Source: Nemophila menziesii
Lineage: Eukaryota; Streptophyta; Magnoliopsida; Boraginales; Hydrophyllaceae
Assembly (NCBI GenBank): GCA_029959085.1
Contig: JARWIR010000010.1
Location: forward strand, 32,542,731-32,606,730
Direction of reading: 5' to 3'
Length of the DNA: 64,000 bases
The translations under genes were made by a program, and so were the position numbers. Shown one piece after another: positions 1-10,938 of this stretch (its first letter is position 1; every line of letters starts with the position of its first letter). The notes beneath the pieces were generated by a model that was not told the origin of the DNA, made no database searches, and saw nothing but the letters and a program-made list of their open reading frames with translations.

Positions 1-2
1 AT

Positions 3-1566
3 GGGCTAGATAGACAACCACCAGGTACAATTAATACACGGGCAGAACTTCAAGCCGCATTCTTTAACCGTTTTTATCCAAATAGTATGAGACTCAAAGA
101 TCAGAGCGAGCTTGCGAAGTTTTGTCAAGAGAATAAAGAAGAAGTAGGAGACGCATGGATAAGGTTTCAACAGAAGTTAGCTAGATGTCCACTCCATGGT
201 TACACCCCGTCTTTACAATTAGCTATATTTTATCAAGGTATCAATGCCGAAAGTAGACTGAGGGTGGATAATCTTGGAAAGGGAAATTTTGTGTCCATGG
301 ATCCTGCAGAAGCCGCCGAAGGTTTGGAAATCATAATAGAAATAGAAAGGAGTTGGCCACTTTTGCGAGCTCCTGTCACAAAAACCAGAGGTACGCTTCG
401 ATTAGATGCAAAAACTTCAAACTCAGCTCAATTGGCCGTATTAGAGAATCAAATCAAAGAAATTAAGCTTGAGATGCAGAAGAATTTAGCCGCCGCAAAT
501 GTAGTGCAAGAAGAACAAGGTTGTCAACAGTGTGGGGTCACATATCATACATGGGTAGAGTGCGAAGGAAATCCAGCATCTGTTTATTTCATATCCAACC
601 AAGGAAATTATCAATGTGGTAACAGGAATCATTCAAGTGTACAGTATTCAAATCCATAAGGGGCCGCTAATCCAGGTCATTATCAACCTCGTCCCTAGAA
701 TAACTCTTTCCAACCAAGAGGTCAAGCTCCATATCATGAAAATCAGAATTATAATTGACGTGCTCCTCCATAACAACCTGTTAATGATGCATATACTGAT
801 GCTTTAGCTCAGAAGGCTTTACCACAATATCCTCAAGAAGGAGTTGTGGGCTACTAATATGCATTCACAAAACGTGAAGTAAAGAGAACAAGAAGCTTCA
901 ATTCATATTTTAGGTACACAAGTAGAACAAATGAATAAAGTTCTTACTAATATTATGGAAGCAAAAGAATTGAAGGATACAGAAGGAGGTGATAACAATG
1001 TTGGGTTAGAAGCTTGTAAGGCTATTGTCCTTGAGATTAAAAAGAATAAGGAAGTACCGCATACTACAGAAAGTGCCATGGAAGTTCCTGTATCTGAAAA
1101 AGAACCAACCAAGTCTAGCCCCGTGGACTCTGACTGTTCTGAAGATGAGGATGAAGATTCAGAAAAATCCAAATTTATACAGCTTTTGAGAGATATGCGA
1201 GAAGAGATTAGATCAGTTATGGTATTACAAGCTGCTAGAGCTAAAGAGAAAGAGGAAGAAACCTCAAAAGAGAAAATAGAAGTTGCATTTTCTGTTCAAG
1301 AAAAGAAAGAAAAAGATAAGGTGAAATCACCATCTGTTGTTCAAATAGTGTCACCAATTATTCCTGATACAAATCCGAAGAATGACATTGAACTCACGAC
1401 ATTTGTAGAGGCGTATACTCCTGAGAATATCAACGCCCAAATGCTCGAGATTGCGAAGAAAGGGCTTACACTGCAACATGTTTTTATGCAAGTTATTCCT
1501 GAGAAATATGCGAGTTTAGAAGCCAAGAAAGAGACTGTGAAAGTCTCAAGAGAAGCAGAGAAATAG
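3..1566 (+). pseudogene. gag: N1 gag-like polyprotein N-terminal part (broken)
   Basis: The frame opening at position 3 runs to a stop at 657-659 and is a Retrotrans_gag-type capsid region: LDRQPPGTI and a FFNRFYP motif, then EAWxRF/RCPLHG-like and FYQGIN motifs. A CCHC zinc knuckle of spacing CX2CX4HX4C follows (CQQCGVTYHTWVEC, about 526-567). A proline/glutamine-rich stretch then runs through stops at 660-930, and a second open piece (931-1566) is highly charged and acidic, as in the gag-to-protease linker of relatives. Gag would form the particle and bind RNA. Stops and a frameshift between the pieces make it a pseudogene. The start codon is outside the window. Confidence 0.8.
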
Positions 1567-1990
1567 TTAACATTGAAGCTCAAAGATACTGGAAGCTTTA
1601 ATCTTCCTATTCAAATAAATGGTATGCTCAAGGGGAAAGCTATGTGTGATGTGGGTTCAGGTGTAAATCTTATGCCAAAGTCTGTGTTCGAGAGACTTGG
1701 ACTTCTGAAATAAGACAAAGCGCCAGTGAAGTTGGAATTTGCTGACAACTCAGTTACCAAGACATAGGGAACAATGGAGGACGTTCATGTCCGATCAGGT
1801 AATATCACCATCCCTACTGACTTTGTTATACTTGATTTCGATATAGATAAGCAGGTTCCTATCATACTTGGAAGGCCTTTCATGACCACCTGTCAAAGCA
1901 TAATCAATTTCCAGGAAGGGATAGTTACCCTTCATGCTAAAAACATATTCGAGACATTCTATGTCTGGGGTAAGAACCAAGGAAGTCAGA
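1567..1990 (+). pseudogene. N1 retropepsin-like aspartic protease (broken)
   Basis: Follows the acidic linker after an in-frame stop (TAG at 1564-1566). The active-site motif reads CDVGSG (about 1645), followed by NLMPKSVFERLGL, and the C-terminal flap region reads PTDFVILDFD then PIILGRPFM. This is the standard layout of a plant gypsy protease of about 110-120 residues. In-frame stops interrupt it near 1711 and 1766. N2 and N3 share the GSG form of the motif, while P1 and P2 have CDLGAS, which separates the two lineages. Confidence 0.8.
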
Positions 1991-2295
1991 TCCCACTGTT
2001 TATATCATCCACATCCTTTCACATTACAAAATCCCTAAAGAGAAGATCCACGCAAAACCTGTGGATACTGAGCCAAAGATTGAGTTTAGGGTCGGCCATG
2101 AAGTTCTATGGAAAGCCCACAAACCAGAAAGATAGGCCACGAGGTCACAAAGACTTGTGGATGGGACCATTTGTAGTCATTGAAGTTGTTTCGGCTAAGG
2201 TGATAGAGATTAGGCCCAAGAGGGGCACTAGACGGAGATTAGTAGACGTTCATAGCCTTGCTTGTTGCTGGGGAGGCAATATTCGCAAATCTTGA
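1991..2295 (+). pseudogene. N1 GPY/F-like integrase C-terminal module joined to protease
   Basis: Directly downstream of the protease, with no RT, RNase H or integrase core between, is a module reading EFRVGHEVLWKAHKPE (in a shifted frame), then DLWMGPFVV and CCWGGNIRKS. The W-x-GPF core is that of the GPY/F module at the C-terminus of gypsy integrases, but the rest differs clearly from the canonical P1 version (RWEGPYIV, VNGHHLKLY). One frameshift near 2100 breaks it. The same joint occurs in N2 and intact in N3. Confidence 0.7.
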
Positions 2296-2296
2296 T

Positions 2297-2358
2297 AGAG
2301 GTAACACATCTAACTTTAAAAGACGTTAAATAAAAGTGTTGTACGGGAGACAACCCAT
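2297..2358 (+). other. Conserved post-stop box with hairpin (N1)
   Basis: Immediately after the stop codon comes GAGGTAACACATC, then AAAGACGTTAAA, AAAAGTGTTGT and a small hairpin at 2343-2358 (CGGG stem, loop AGACA-type). The same box follows the main reading frame in N2, N3, P1 and D, although the coding parts differ. Function unknown. Confidence 0.65.
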
Positions 2359-2509
2359 AATTTTTATGTTTTTATGTCTTTAATTTTTTTTGGTTTAGTT
2401 GTTTTTAGTTGATATTGCATTATTGAGAAATGTATGAGTATTTTTGATGTTCGGGTACTTAAGAAATCGAGTTAGAAAAGCAAAAAGAAAAAATCGACAA
2501 AAATTTGAC

Positions 2510-2835
2510 CACACATGCGGTACACCGCATGAGAGGTCCGGTACACCGCAGGTCCAAAAACCGTGGCAACGTTTCTCGCCATGGTAAATTTCCGAGAAAT
2601 CAAAAAAACCGTGGCTCGTAGCACGACCACGTTATGAACAGCAGTCAGGTTTGTTACACCGCACCAGACCTCCGATACACCGCACCATCAAGAACCATGG
2701 CAACGGTTTCCACCACGGTACATTTACGAGAGGAAAAACACCAGCTCTTCAATACCGTGTCGACAACTCGCGTATACGGTTTTCAAACCCTCAGGTCTGG
2801 TACACTGCAACCCTCCTCCGGTGCACCGCACGGCG
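2510..2835 (+). repeat. GC-rich cluster of short palindromes (N1 3' region)
   Basis: In an AT-rich element this stretch holds several short inverted repeats: ATGCGGT-AC-ACCGCAT at 2515-2530 (7-bp arms), CCGGTACACCGCAG near 2540, ACACCGCACC twice near 2655-2685, and GGTGCACCGCAC near 2820, mixed with CCGTGGCAACG-type motifs. An equivalent cluster lies in the same relative place in N2, P1, D and N3. Confidence 0.65.
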
Positions 2836-3219
2836 CCAACAGATCCAAAAAGAAAAATCTATATTACGGGAATCAAAAGAAGAGGTTAGTTTCTACACAA
2901 AATTTTCAATCCTTAAGCCTCTCTTCCTTCCCCAAACCATTCCTAGCTCCATTAAAGCTTCATCAAACCTTCACCAAACATTAAAACACTACCCAAACAC
3001 CATAAAAACACATCAAATCCTTTCTCCATATCATTATAGAGAAGATTCAACCACCCAAATCATACCAAAATACTTTGAATCCAAGAATTAATAGCCTAAA
3101 TTTCAAAAATTCATCCTACAATTTATTAGATCCACACAAATCAAAGAAGAATCCATCTTACCCATATAGAGAATCATCATAATAACACCTCTCCTAATGA
3201 AGCGTTTCAAATTTCAAGA

Positions 3220-4465
3220 GTGGTTAAAGCTTTGAGTTGGAGGTCAATTGTGATGACGAAAAGAACAGAAACATTATTTACTGTCCGGGAGATGAAAAAA
3301 GATCAAAATAAGGTGTTGGGTCCTAGTGAGAAGAAATCATTTGAGAAAACTTCAAGTTCCAATTTGAAAGGAACAGGTTCAAAATATAAAGAAAAGCAAG
3401 TTGTGGTAAATTCAAAAAGCCTAAAGGTTTCAACTTTAATAAGGAAGATACCACAAACTTTACAAATCGAGAATTCTGTGACCAAGAGCAACGAAGCTTC
3501 CAAGGCCATGTTAGCTTCAGCAGAGAAACACTGAACGAAACTTCCTTTGGCTTATGAGAGAGTATTTAAAGAAGAAGTTGAAGAAGGTGAATACCAGAGA
3601 TTCATAGAGATGGGTGATAGATTGATTTGGTATACATTCATGTTGCAAAGTTAGAATTTATGTAGAGAGTTAGTTTTCGATTTCTATTTAGGCCTATTTA
3701 GCCGAGATAGTAATGGTGGTGGTTTAGTTAGAGGAAAGATAGTTTCTTTCATAGTTGAAGAGATTTGAAACCAGTTCCGGTTTAAAAAATTGGTTGGACC
3801 AGTTAAGTATCGAGAAGCGGTGGAAAATATCAAGACTTTCGATTGGAATCTACTTTTTGAGCATGTATTGGACAAGGAGAAAGTGCAAGCAAATAAGGGA
3901 GAATTGAAGACACCTTGGCCTTACAAATACCTCCAAGGAGATACAAAAGTTTGGCACCATTTCCTTATAGAAAATGTCTTTGGAACCCTAAGAAACTCGG
4001 AAGTAACTAAGAAAAATGCAATCTTGTTGAATTGTATTTTAAAGGGAGAAGAAGTGAATGTGGCACAAGGGATCTTTGAGGAGGTGATACGATTTTTGGT
4101 CTCTCCCACTTCGTTATTTAGTTTGAAATATCCTACTATGATCACGTGCCTTGTTCGGAAAGCGAGTGTGATTTTTTAGGTAAAGAAGAGAAGCTAATGT
4201 ATAATATGATGAACAATATTGACAACAATTGGATCAAGACAGTTTTGAGAGTAGCGAGAGTTATGAAACTTTCGAAAGAAGAAAGGATCATATTTGGCAA
4301 GAGAAAGTAGAGGAGCAATTAAACAACGTCAAAGCAGCTCAAACTTCCTTGGCCGAAGATGTGGCACAAATCAAAGCTAATCAAGTGCACGTCATGGCAC
4401 TCCTTGAGCAATTAAAGAAAGATCCAGTAAATACTATCTTAGATGTCGATAATGTGAGGCAATAG
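3220..4465 (+). pseudogene. N1 downstream frame, plant-mobile-like/'putative plant transposon protein' domain (broken)
   Basis: A second coding remnant lies between the palindrome cluster and the polypurine tract. It starts as a lysine/serine-rich tail (3220-3534), then resembles the domain often called putative plant transposon protein (Transposase_32) found near Athila-type elements: ELVFDFYLGLF, VRGKIVSF, WHHFLIENVFGTLRNS, EVTKKNAILLNCILKGEEVN and YPTMITCLVRKASV (to 4179). A coiled-coil piece at 4229-4465 follows (WQEKVEEQLNNVKAAQTSLA). Stops at 3534, near 3653, near 3768 and at 4179 break it. The domain name is from memory of family patterns. In Athila elements a reading frame in this position has been described as env-like, but I see no signal peptide or membrane segment to support an envelope role. 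Confidence 0.55.
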
Positions 4466-5931
4466 CCTCGAGAGTATGTTCTCTTTCTTCCTTACCATGT
4501 ATGTATATGCTTTATCTGCTAATTTTAATTTCTTTTTAGAGTCTTTATCGAGTCGTGGGGACACGTCAATTAAATTTTTGGATACATGGGAATTAGATGT
4601 AGAGTGTGTTTAATAGCTTAAAAGCATGATCTCAGTAAGTTAATGATAGCAAGTAGTATGTTTATGAGCTACTTTATTTTGTATGCTTTGAGTATTTTTA
4701 GGAAAACACACATTGATAGTAAAGAAAAGATTAGAAAGCAATGCGATAGAAAGTATATTCGATCTCAGGGAACCATGAGTGGTGTGTAGGCAGTGAGATC
4801 CAAGCTAGTTGATAAACCCATTTGATGAACGTGCTAAAGGTAAGAGAATGACAAAATTGCATAGTTTAGAAAGTGATTAAGGCGGTTCTTTCATAAGCCC
4901 CTTGTTTCCTTTTAACTTGTTGTCCAAATTTATTATATTATATCCTTTTCAGCCCATTGTAGCCTTTCTAAAGCCTTTTAATTTAGCCACATTATAAGCC
5001 ATATTCCTTTAGATTTTAGGACTTTTCCATATGACCCGCACACGAATCGCGATGCATAGACAATTGTTTTAAAGCTTGAGTTTGGGTGGTGGGTGCACCA
5101 TTATGGGAATTGTTATTGGGTTGGGATTTTTGAGCTTATTAATTGTGCTCTGTTCTATATATTGATGATGATTCACAAGTTTATTATATTGTAACCCTTT
5201 TCCAGGGTAATAGTAAATGAGAAAAAGCTACGAAAATCATGAAAAGAAAAGAAAAATATTTATGAGAAAAAATAGCATAATATCTCAACCTCAAAGAGAG
5301 AGTCATAGCTATACAAAATAAAAAAAATGATATGAAAAGAATATATATATATATTTGGACCCGTAAAGTGGAATTTTTATGTGAACATCTTTATGCTTTA
5401 ATTGGGTTATTGGGGATGCTAGTTAGTGCATCAAGAAAACCATTGGGTTGAGTGAGAACGTTTTATGAAAGGAACTTAAGCTCTAGGGAGATTCGTTGAT
5501 GGTTAGTGGGGAGAGGGGTAAAAGCTCACTCTAAATTATCCAAGTATACTATCATACCGTCCCTAAGCCAACATTACAACCTTAAAGACCTTTTGAATCT
5601 TTGTTATGTAATATAGAAATGATTAAGCCAATAGAGAGTAGTTAAGTGGATCTTTGGATAGTAGTGAAGTTCGATGAACAATCTATAGCCTCCTTGGTGA
5701 ACAGAGTAAAGATCCTATCCTTCTTACGTTGCGAAGCTAATCTATTCTTGAATCAAGCCGTGTTGATTGAAAATATGAATAGTGTGTAGGTATGTAGTCT
5801 GTAAATATTATAACATGAAATTTTATGAGTAGTTGCTTTATGTCTATTCTATATATTCTGCTATCTTCCTTCCCACTGTGCTTATTTGACATAGGTGTGT
5901 ATTTAGAGACTTCCCTTTGTTCTAATCTTTA
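4466..5931 (+). other. N1 3' untranslated region
   Basis: No coding remnant seen. It aligns by eye with 61,850-63,360 of N3 and, reversed, with 17,330-18,800 of N2. It includes a degenerate hairpin copy (GAGTCGTGGGGACACG at 4552-4567) and a G-rich tract GAGTTTGGGTGGTGGG near 5078-5093 that look like decayed versions of the hairpin/polypurine modules seen intact in N3. Confidence 0.6.
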
Positions 5932-5966
5932 TTGTATCAGGAGACACAACTTTGAGTTGGGAGTCT
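5932..5966 (+). promoter_or_regulatory. Polypurine tract and decayed hairpin before N1 3' LTR
   Basis: TTGTATCAGGAGACACAA followed by CTTTGAGTTGGGAGTCT abuts the LTR start TGATGTC. The purine tract is where plus-strand DNA synthesis would be primed. The hairpin stem seen in N3 is partly lost here. Confidence 0.65.
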
Positions 5967-6655
5967 TGATGTCTCCCCATTTGTGATGATATAATATTAG
6001 TTGGAGAAATCCTTTTTAGTGTTTTAGGAAGTCTATTAGTCGATTTTCCCATTAAATATTGCACTTTCTTGTTTCTTGTCTTCATTTAATGAATTATTAT
6101 TTTTAGACCATATTGGGTTTAATTTATTATTTAGTGTGAAGCTTTAAAGATATATACAAATTAATTAGATGTCAAATCAAGTCTAAAGAGATAAAGGAAA
6201 GAAATATGCATGGAAATTGGAGATAAAGGAAGGAAAAGATAAGATATGGAAAGATAAAGTTGTCAAATAAATCTGAATTCCAGCACCTACGACCATAGAA
6301 GTGATTATAACTCAAGATTGGCTAGTAATTCGGAAGAATGGTATGAAGCGAAGTTATTGTGCTTTCCGAGACGATCAGTTTTGAAATATGGAACGCTAAA
6401 TTGGAGTTTAAACGAAAAGGTTACGGCCAAAACAAAACATCAGCAGATTATTACCTTTTCTATATTTTAAGGTTACGAATTTGAGTTGGGCTTGGAGTCC
6501 AAGTATCTTGCCTTCCACTCCAAGAAAATGAATTAGGTCTTCTAAAAACCTATATATACATCCTTAAACCTTTGTAAAAGAATCCTCGCCTCCCATAAGT
6601 TAGTACTTAAGTTTTATATCATTAGAGTTTGAAGAGAGCAAGATGACAATCATGT
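5967..6655 (+). repeat. N1 3' LTR (truncated)
   Basis: Starts TGATGTCTCCCCATTTGTGA as in the other LTRs and continues through TTTCCGAGACGATCAG (near 6365) and GGGCTTGGAGTCC to the conserved promoter stretch AACCTATATATACATCC (about 6546-6562). Similarity to other LTRs ends at about 6655, so most of R-U5 is missing. Confidence 0.75.
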
Positions 6656-7319
6656 ATCATTCTTTGCAATAAAATAAAATAAAATTATTCTAACTAACTA
6701 ACCCGAAAATAAAATTATTTTAACTAACCCAAAAATTCCAAACTATGTTCTATGCAATAAAAATACTATTATTTGTGTTTCCCCAACCATTTATTTATCA
6801 TAGTAAAAACCAAGTATAATATTTTAATAAAACAAATATGAAGTGAAATTTAATATAACATGACTAATGAGGCTAGCTAACAAAACTGTACGATCATGGT
6901 CTCAATAGAAGAAGAGGTGTTTCATACGGTCCAAATTACAATTACACACCTCACAAATAGTCGAACTTGCAATTTATGTTTAAAATATTTTAAATTTTAT
7001 GGAAATACATTATTGGTCGCCTTCCAAATGATTATAAGTTTTAGGATTAACTTTAATATTTCTAACAAGTTCCATAGATCTTTGGTGATTACTCGTGACT
7101 AGTCTCTACCCTTCTTCTCTATATTTATATTTTCCTTTTCACTATAAATCTTAAGAATGAGATATCGTTATTTAATAGTATCTCGACCTAAAAAAGGTAA
7201 AGTTTAAATTGAAATTTTACTACAGTCAACAGAAGGAACATGTATAAGCTACATGGCTTCAACAATCTGGAACGGGAACATCACATGGACCAATTCAATA
7301 TTCTAGGCTGCCTGATTGG
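6656..7319. other. Unassigned AT-rich DNA
   Basis: No domain, RNA gene or repeat recognised. Only short frames (longest 68 codons at 6896-7102) with no recognisable motif. Confidence 0.5.
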
Positions 7320-8490
7320 GTAAGATAATCTCGAAACCCTTATTCAAGTGACTTGTAATAATATTGACAATATTTTTAACATTCAAAATCGATGATGAGT
7401 CCAAAATATTAATCGTTCTACCATTTCCTAAGATCCATATGTTATTAGTTTATAGATATTTCTATCAACTAAATTTTTTTTGTATCCTACAACTCATTAT
7501 TATCAATGTTTGATCAATAAGAAGGAGTAATGAAGATACTTCTCTTTAAAAAATTTAAATAAATGCAAGTAATGATCAAGAAACAATTTCCAATCATTAT
7601 CAGAATTATGGGCTATGTTTGTAAAGTGGAAGTCCTTTAACCCTTACACTCCTTCCATTTGGACTGTAACATAGTGTCCCAACTCATCAATGAGTCCTCA
7701 CAATTGTTCTTTATCCCAAAAGAAATTGGCTACTAAAGAATCCAAGTGTTTTGAGACTTGTTTTGGAATAATAAAAAGCAAAAATAAGTTTATAAGAATT
7801 GCATTAATCACATATTTAATAAGATCTGTTTCCCACTCTTGGATGATAGGGAGCTATGCCATGACGACATCTTTCCTCTAACTTTTAAAATATTCCAGTC
7901 AAGAGCCTTGGCTTTATATCTACCCCAATCCAAGGATACACCGAAAAATTTGCCTAGAATAAACTATTAACTATTTCATTCAAAGTACACTTGTTAGCTT
8001 ATCTTTTATAATATTTGGTGTATTTTTCTAATAGGACCCCTCTCTTATTAAGATTTATAAGTTTCCCCGACACAATGCCATCTTGATTTTGGCTATCCTT
8101 ACAAGTAAAAAAAATCTACTCATTAGAGAAAGAAAAAACTAAATTTAGGAAAAAGAACTTGATAGGAGAATTTATTTTAATTCATATGCCTATTAGAAAC
8201 CCAAATCTTTCCTTCTCAAGATGATCGGCGAAAGGGCTTTTATTATGATACGAAAGAGGAATGTTGATAATGAGTCTCCTTGACGTAATCCCCTAGAATG
8301 TTTATATATAGGTCAAAGGATTTCACTACTTATTACCTTATAAATGACACTATTAACATAATTTGTGATCCATCTAACTCATGTAGGGTGGAATGCAAGT
8401 TTAATTAACAAGGTTTCAGGAAATTTACTTTAACCATTGCGTGATAAATTTTGGACTTTCGTTAGACTCAAGGTGATGATAAACATTACG
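7320..8490 (-). pseudogene. Decayed LINE (L1-type) reverse transcriptase fragment
   Basis: Read on the minus strand from 8490 downward: LAFHPTWVRWI, then a YKV-type strand, RGLRQGDSLSTFLFRIIIKAL (about 8220-8300), a decayed ADD region, SGKLINLNKR, and VSKHLDSLVANFFWDKEQ followed by GLKDFHF near 7630-7760. These are the palm motifs, thumb and linker of plant L1 reverse transcriptases in the right order. The fragment has no endonuclease and many stops. The RT would copy LINE RNA at a nicked target. It lies in DNA next to N1, not in the large plus-strand LINE. Confidence 0.7.
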
Positions 8491-9419
8491 TGATGATAAT
8501 ATATTATTGTAGATTGAACGTTCTTGGAAAAAACCCGGTTAAGATTCATGTGCTCAATTGTTCAAAATAAAAAGATCTTTTCAATTCTTGGTAGGAAGAA
8601 AAGAATGGGGGATGGCCCAAATCAGGGTCGGCCCGAGCTATAAGCCAAAAACACGAGCATTTAGCACCTCCAAAAATTTGTCATTTTGGACTCTTTTTTG
8701 GAGATTAAACTTATATATATATATATGTTCAACTAAATCATTGTAAATTAAGTGGTTCGATGGTAATATAGTATTTTTTTTTAGTGGAGGTGCAACTTTC
8801 GAATCTTAATATAAATTTTTATTTGTTATAAGTTAACTCTTTCCCATATAAATTATTATTTTTTGCTTCCATTATAAAACTGTACATTATTTTTATAAGT
8901 AAAATCTATATTCTAAATTATTTCCATTTTTTATAAGATTTATTATAACAAATAATTTTAAAATACCTTAACAAAGTTATAAATAAATTTAAAAAGGATT
9001 TAAAACGATTCATTTCTAATATCTTACATATTTAGAGCTCCATATTAAAATTTTGCTTTGAACCTCAAATATACCAAAAATAGCCTAATCGATGTCGTAA
9101 TAGTGGGTCCATCTTTACTACTGTAAACTTGCAGTCTCAGTTATCCCAGTGCTTCGTAACAATATATGTGTTGGTTAAAAAACCTTTAATTTGCTTAATT
9201 AATCATTTCCAATACTGAAAATCAGATACATAATTTAAGAGTCATATAATAAGTGGAGACTTGTCAAAAATAATTGCACAATTTTGTAATTACTATTTTT
9301 TTGGAACTGTAATTTTTTTTTTGTCATAAAAGAAACTCTAAAAATACAAAGTTTTACCCTACACCTTTTTTTTTTTATAAATTTAAAAGAAAATCAAATA
9401 AACCAATAAGTAACAACGT
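8491..9419. other. Unassigned AT-rich DNA
   Basis: Nothing recognised apart from short A/T runs and a TATATATATATA run near 8712-8725. Confidence 0.5.
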
Positions 9420-9800
9420 TGTCATCCAGGCATGTCAATATTTGCCTAACACATTCGGGTAGGTCATCCCCTGCACTGTTGAAACATCTTCTAATGTATA
9501 AGACTTGTCAGTTTGAAAATCATTTCTTTCATTTCCCGATATTTTCAATTATAGGTTGGATTTTTTAATAAATTCTGACCCTTTTATGAATAATTTGAAT
9601 AATCTCAGACTGTCGGAGTAAAAAGAACAACTCTGATAATTGAGACCAACAACTTATCTCATAACTAATAGAATTGCCTAAATTTCATCTTCAATAGACA
9701 TTTTAAATCTTCATTTATTTAGTGTGTGGTATCCCACCTTGTAGGGTCACTGCAATAGAGGCCACTCCTAAATTCACATTCTTTTATAAATGATGTGTCA
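9420..9800 (-). pseudogene. Possible RNase H-like remnant
   Basis: On the minus strand there are scattered pieces such as NLGVASIAVTLQGGIPH and CFNSAGDDLPECVRQI that weakly resemble the glycine-rich first strand and the C-terminal part of the RNase H domain at the end of plant LINEs. Frames are broken throughout. It could equally be chance similarity. Kept at low confidence because it has the expected order. Confidence 0.22.
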
Positions 9801-10604
9801 TTAATTCAGAATACATATTCGTCTTGCAGAATTGGATTGTCCAAACCCTCATTCTTATACAGGTTTCGAGTAAGGATCTCTGCACTTTCATCCATCTCAC
9901 ATGACATACCAAACATCTTCTTATTAGTGGAATTAGTTATGTCAACAAATTTTCTAATATTTCCTTTTTTTCTTAAAAAAACCTTGCATCTTGGTTTCAT
10001 ATTATGGTTAAGCCTTAACATATATAGAATGGGGATTCAAATTATAAAATATTAATAACTTTTATCTAAAAGATTGCTATTCGATAAAGCTTACCAACTA
10101 CTTAAGAATATTGCTTATAGTTGAATTGAACTAGTCTTTTCCTGAATTCTTCCAATCGTTTTGGAGAATAATCATAGAAAGAATACTCAAGAAAACAACA
10201 TCCACTAGTACCATTAATATTAAGCATCAATTATCTTTAAGTTGACAAATGTAAAAATGATTTTGAAGGCCATGGCTGGCCTCTATAATCACTGCAAATT
10301 ATAAAAAAGAATCGAATGATTATTGTTAGATTTGGAGGGATTTGGGGTCAAATCATAGTGATAACTAGGACCTTTAATATGGAGAAATATAGTTTTTCGA
10401 TAGATTAACGGATCTAGTTGTACAAAAAGTTTGTAGATTTTCTTTGTATTTATAATTCAGCAATACTCCATTCGAGGCTTTAAGCATCATGTAACCTGAT
10501 ATTAAGATCCCGCCAACCAGTCAAACACCTCAACCATTGGAAAAATTTGATAAAAATAATAATATACACCTCTAAGGTCAACATCTCATATAAAGTTCTT
10601 ATTT

Positions 10605-10622
10605 AAAAAAAAAAAAAAAAAA
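10605..10622 (+). repeat. Homopolymer A run
   Basis: Eighteen consecutive A bases. It could be the tail of an old retroposon, but no matching target duplication was found by eye. Confidence 0.8.
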
Positions 10623-10871
10623 GTGGCCAAATTTTTCAAATATGTCATTTTCTATATAAAAAAGATTCAAATTAGTCCTAAGAAAAAATTTAACAGATAA
10701 ATTTAGATAGTTTTTGGACTTAAGTTTTATAAGTGATGTAAATGTGTTGACTGAATTGTATGGATTTTTTGTTATCGGCTATATGTAATACATGCAGAAT
10801 ACACGAGTGTGGATTATGGGATACAATTTCCCGTAAAAATAGTAATATGGACGTGTAGGAGGGTCCCGAAT

Positions 10872-10938
10872 AATATATATATATATACACACACGTGTAA
10901 GTGTGTGTGCGTGCGTGTTTGTGTCTGTATGTGTGTTT
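10872..10938. repeat. TA/CA/TG microsatellite able to fold back
   Basis: A TA run passes into CACACAC, then GTGTAA, then GTGTGTGTG with GCGTGCGTG variants. The CA and TG blocks are complementary, so one strand can form a hairpin. Confidence 0.8.

Larger units (their letters stand above)
1..6655 (+). mobile_element. N1: truncated non-autonomous Athila-like LTR retrotransposon
   Basis: Order on the plus strand: gag, protease, GPY/F-like module, post-stop box, palindrome cluster, a second degenerate reading frame, polypurine tract and a 3' LTR from 5967. The 5' LTR and primer site lie outside the window, and the 3' LTR stops matching its relatives near 6655. No reverse transcriptase, RNase H or integrase core lies between the protease and the GPY/F-like module, so the copy is non-autonomous by architecture as well as by its many stops and frameshifts. 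It is the same family as N2 and N3 but keeps a fuller gag. Confidence 0.85.

Noticed and set aside
2510..2835. Palindrome cluster as a CRISPR-like array
   Set aside because: Units are irregular, not separated by constant-length spacers, and the setting is a plant retrotransposon.
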